NCBI GenBank assembly: GCA_003695015.1
Contig: RFJD01000157.1
Span: forward strand, 1-8,039
Reading direction: 5' to 3'
DNA from: Verrucomicrobiota bacterium
GTDB taxonomy: Bacteria > Verrucomicrobiota > Verrucomicrobiia > Limisphaerales > J093
Length of the DNA stretch: 8,039 bases
Shown: piece by piece, positions 6,044 to 8,039 of the stretch
Layout: every line of letters begins with the position of its first letter
Numbering within the stretch: the first letter of the stretch is position 1
Position numbers and translations under genes: made by a program
Notes under the pieces: model-generated
What the model was told of the DNA's origin: nothing
Seen by the model: the letters and a program-made list of their open reading frames with translations, nothing else
Database searches by the model: none

Positions 6044-7057
6044 ATGAACTCCGCGCAAACCAAGACGCTGGTGGGCGACCGACATGCGTCGTGTCCGGAA
6101 GGCCGCCGAAGTGGGCGGGTGTTGACGTGGCTGACCGGGGCGGTCGCCGGCTTGATCCTCCACCCCGTCCACGCGGTCCTGTTCTATTCGACTGCGGACC
6201 CGAACTACAACACCAGCGCCACCGGCACGATTGCCGAAACCGCCTGGGGCTATCAGGGCCTGTGGGGCAGCTTCATGGGCACGGCCATTTCCCCCCGCCA
6301 TTTCATCACCGCCAAACACGTCGGGGGCAGTGTCGGCAACACGTTCACCTTCCACAGCGTGGGCTACACCACCGTGGCCAGTTACGACGCTCCGGCTGGC
6401 GTGGATCTCCGCATCTGGGAAGTCAGCGGCACCCTGCCCACCTGGGCGCCCCTCTACACCAGCACCGATGAACTCGGGAAAAGCCTGATCGTCATCGGCC
6501 GCGGAACCCAGCGGGGAGCCGAAGTCTTGGTCTCCGGCGCCAGCCCCACAGACCTCCGCGGTTGGCTGCAGGGCACGGCCGACCACGTGGTGCGCTGGGG
6601 AGAAAACGTGGTCAGCGACACCCCGACGATCAACGGCGCGGACTATTTGGCCGCCGAGTTCAACCGTGGCGCCGGGCCCAACGAAGCCCACCTCACCGTG
6701 GGCGACTCCGGCGGCGCGGTGTTCATCCAAGACCCGGTGGACTCCCTCTGGAAACTCGCGGGCATCAACTGGGCCGTGGACGGCCTGTGGAGCAAAAGCG
6801 GCGGCAGTGACACCGGCTTCCGCGCCGCCATCTTCGACGCCGGCGGCCTCTACGTCGGCAGCCAGAACAATTGGACCTACAACCCCGACCTGCCGGTGGA
6901 CATCCCCAGCCACTTCTACGCCACCCGGATTTCGAGCTATCAAAACTGGATCCTGACCGTCATCCCCGAGCCGGCCCATTACGGCTGGGCTGCCGGCGGC
7001 GCCGCGCTTCTCGCCTTGGGCTTCCGCCGTCGGACGGGCCGCCCTCGGCCCCGCTGA
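6044..7057 (+). CDS. Trypsin-like (S1-type) serine protease with PEP-CTERM sorting signal
   Basis: A 337-residue predicted exported, surface-sorted protease. Residues 1-25 are a long polar, basic n-region. A hydrophobic stretch, LTWLTGAVAGLIL (27-39), is followed by PVHA and likely cleavage after A44. The chymotrypsin-fold triad is complete: His92 in SPRHFITAKHVGG, Asp121 in AGVDLRIWEV, and Ser222 in TVGDSGGAVFI. The C-terminus carries the PEP-CTERM tripartite signal: VIPEP (306-310), a hydrophobic segment about 314-326, and a basic tail FRRRTGRPRPR. Known of the system: PEP-CTERM proteins are exported by Sec, recognised by an exosortase that acts at the PEP motif, and occur in bacteria that make extracellular polysaccharide. 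No exosortase is in this window. The ATG at 6044 was chosen as the only Met before the signal region. Its Shine-Dalgarno is poor, and GTG or TTG near residues 26-27 would cut the basic n-region. The downstream PEP-CTERM location suggests a cell-surface or matrix protease; substrate unknown. Confidence 0.85.
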   Translation: MNSAQTKTLVGDRHASCPEGRRSGRVLTWLTGAVAGLILHPVHAVLFYSTADPNYNTSATGTIAETAWGYQGLWGSFMGTAISPRHFITAKHVGGSVGNTFTFHSVGYTTVASYDAPAGVDLRIWEVSGTLPTWAPLYTSTDELGKSLIVIGRGTQRGAEVLVSGASPTDLRGWLQGTADHVVRWGENVVSDTPTINGADYLAAEFNRGAGPNEAHLTVGDSGGAVFIQDPVDSLWKLAGINWAVDGLWSKSGGSDTGFRAAIFDAGGLYVGSQNNWTYNPDLPVDIPSHFYATRISSYQNWILTVIPEPAHYGWAAGGAALLALGFRRRTGRPRPR

Positions 7058-7311
7058 GCCCCGCCGGGATGGGCGCTCGGCGCGCGGCCCCCACTTCCGC
7101 ACGACTCTCGCAAAAAATGCGCAGACTTCGCCAAATGGCGGACAGCCCGCCCGGCCAACGGGCCATTACAAACACGGTCGGTGGTTGACCTCGCCGGTCA
7201 GGGGCCGAAAACTCACCTCCCGCCGGGCGTTCCGGCCGGGGGCCGATTCCTTCTCACGCCCGAAAGGCGTCCCCGGTCCGGCAGCCAGAGCGGTCCTTGA
7301 ACGAAACGATC
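7058..7311. promoter_or_regulatory. 254-bp spacer with small inverted repeats upstream of the CoA-ligase gene
   Basis: No conserved coding sequence is visible here. It contains three short perfect inverted repeats: CGCA-(5)-TGCG at 7109-7121, CGCC-(4)-GGCG at 7129-7140, and ACGCC-(5)-GGCGT at 7256-7270. None is followed by a T-tract. A TTGACC hexamer at 7185-7190 is near the sigma-70 -35 consensus, but 17 bases downstream is only AAAACT, a weak -10. The protease terminator and the promoter of the CoA-ligase gene should both lie here by position. The specific elements are uncertain. Confidence 0.35.
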
Positions 7312-8039
7312 ATGCTAGAGTCTTTGCTGTATCCGCAGACGGTGGCGGTCTTCGGCGCCTCCACGAACCCCGAGAAAGTCGGTTATGCCTTCATGCACAA
7401 CCTCACCAAGGGAGGCTTTCCGGGGAAAATCGTGCCCATCAACCTCACCGCGGACGAGATCTGCGGCATCAAGTGCTACAAGAGCCTCGAGGAATACGGC
7501 GGCCAGATCGACCTGAGCATCATCGTCGTCGCCAACAAGTACGTCAAAAGCGCCGTCGAAAGCTCGATCAAGGCCGGCGCCAAGGCCATTGTCGTCATCA
7601 CCGCCGGATTCAAGGAGGTGAGCGAGGAGGGCGCCAAGGCCGAGCAGGAACTGGTGGCCCTCTGCCGCCAGCACGGCGTCCGCATGATGGGCCCCAACTG
7701 CCTGGGGGTGCTGAATACGCACCACCGGATGAACGCCACCTTCGCCCCCACGGTCCCGCCTCCCGGCCACATCTCCGTCATCTCCCAGTCCGGCGCGCTC
7801 TGCGTCGCCATCCTCGACTGGGCCGCCAGCCAGAAGCTCGGCCTGGGCAAGGTCATCTCCTTCGGCAACAAGGCCGACCTCGATGAAATCGACTTCCTCC
7901 AGGCACTCGCCGAGGACAAGGAAACCAAGGTCATCGCCGGCTACCTCGAAAGCATCAAGAACGGCAAACAGTTCCTCCGCGTGGCCGAGGAAACCGCCAA
8001 CATCAAGCCGGTCGTGATCCTGAAGGTCGGCATCACCCA
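7312..8039 (+). CDS. ADP-forming acetyl/acyl-CoA synthetase alpha domain, 5' part only
   Basis: ATG at 7312 opens a frame that stays open to the window end; 242 codons are visible. Seen: an N-terminal CoA-binding Rossmann domain with VAVFGASTNPEKVG (11-24), KIVPINL (39-45), VVITAGFKE (94-102) and MMGPNCLGVLNT (125-136). The succinyl-CoA-synthetase-like flavodoxin domain begins with ISVISQSGAL (154-163), followed by ISFGNKADLDEIDFL (182-196) and VVILKVGIT at the edge. Known of the family: ADP-forming acyl-CoA synthetases convert acyl-CoA, ADP and phosphate to the acid, CoA and ATP through a phosphohistidine. In this family the phosphorylated His sits soon after a K-x-G-x-T segment, so it lies just past the window. 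Stand-alone alpha subunits are about 460 residues, while alpha-beta fusions are about 700 or longer; the arrangement cannot be decided here. No clear Shine-Dalgarno sequence precedes the ATG, but the CoA-binding fold begins right after it. A protein acetyltransferase fusion (Pat type) is less likely because nothing precedes this domain. Confidence 0.88.
   Translation, partial: MLESLLYPQTVAVFGASTNPEKVGYAFMHNLTKGGFPGKIVPINLTADEICGIKCYKSLEEYGGQIDLSIIVVANKYVKSAVESSIKAGAKAIVVITAGFKEVSEEGAKAEQELVALCRQHGVRMMGPNCLGVLNTHHRMNATFAPTVPPPGHISVISQSGALCVAILDWAASQKLGLGKVISFGNKADLDEIDFLQALAEDKETKVIAGYLESIKNGKQFLRVAEETANIKPVVILKVGIT

Noticed and set aside
6023..7102. Minus-strand open frame of 359 codons antisense to the protease gene
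   Set aside because: It mirrors the protease coding frame; the plus strand has a signal peptide, a triad and a PEP-CTERM tail.
7185..7886. Plus-strand open frame of 233 codons overlapping the CoA-ligase start
   Set aside because: The other frame from 7312 gives a clear CoA-binding domain; this one is an Arg/His/Gly-rich shadow.

Overview
This is a GC-rich (roughly two-thirds G+C by eye), gene-dense stretch of bacterial chromosome. Several features together point to a free-living Verrucomicrobiota (Limisphaerales/Pedosphaera-like) or a related PVC-group polysaccharide degrader: a PEP-CTERM-anchored protease, secreted glycan-degrading enzymes, a secreted SUMF1-type protein, and a short 'bait' module (S/T-x-x-L-x-x-W then an R-F-F-R-A-R-F-like end) common in proteins of that phylum. 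The lineage is inferred from protein style; no rRNA or other marker gene is present.

Layout: (1) Positions 2-556 (+) are the 3' part of a GH88-type unsaturated glucuronyl hydrolase gene, whose start lies before the window. (2) It converges across a 45-bp GC-rich palindromic gap on a two-gene minus-strand unit. In transcription order this is a secreted, multidomain clan GH-A-like glycoside hydrolase with a DUF5060-like N-terminal domain (4266 down to 1786), followed by an L-2-hydroxyglutarate oxidase/dehydrogenase gene, lhgO (1789 down to 602). The two overlap by the four bases ATGA. (3) A 227-bp divergent control region (4267-4493) separates the hydrolase from a plus-strand gene (4494-5942). 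That gene encodes a secreted SUMF1/FGE-fold protein with two C-terminal beta-sandwich repeats. (4) About 100 bp later comes a trypsin-like serine protease with a complete His/Asp/Ser triad and a C-terminal PEP-CTERM sorting signal (6044-7057). (5) After a 254-bp spacer, the 5' part of an ADP-forming acyl/acetyl-CoA synthetase alpha-domain gene (7312 onward) runs off the window.

How they may work together: GH88 and the GH-A enzyme fit uronate-containing polysaccharide breakdown, with GH88 removing the unsaturated uronate left by a polysaccharide lyase. The SUMF1-fold protein and the PEP-CTERM protease are envelope or extracellular proteins. LhgO (FAD-dependent oxidation of a 2-hydroxyacid) and the ADP-forming synthetase (ATP from acyl-CoA) are central-metabolism functions that need not belong to the glycan module.

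I found no rRNA, tRNA, CRISPR array, insertion sequence or phage gene. I also see no convincing undescribed multi-gene system. The most useful leads are the translational coupling of a secreted hydrolase to a flavoenzyme, the SUMF1 protein lacking one of the two FGE copper cysteines, the same small module at opposite ends of two divergent genes, and a possible short leader ORF in the divergent region.
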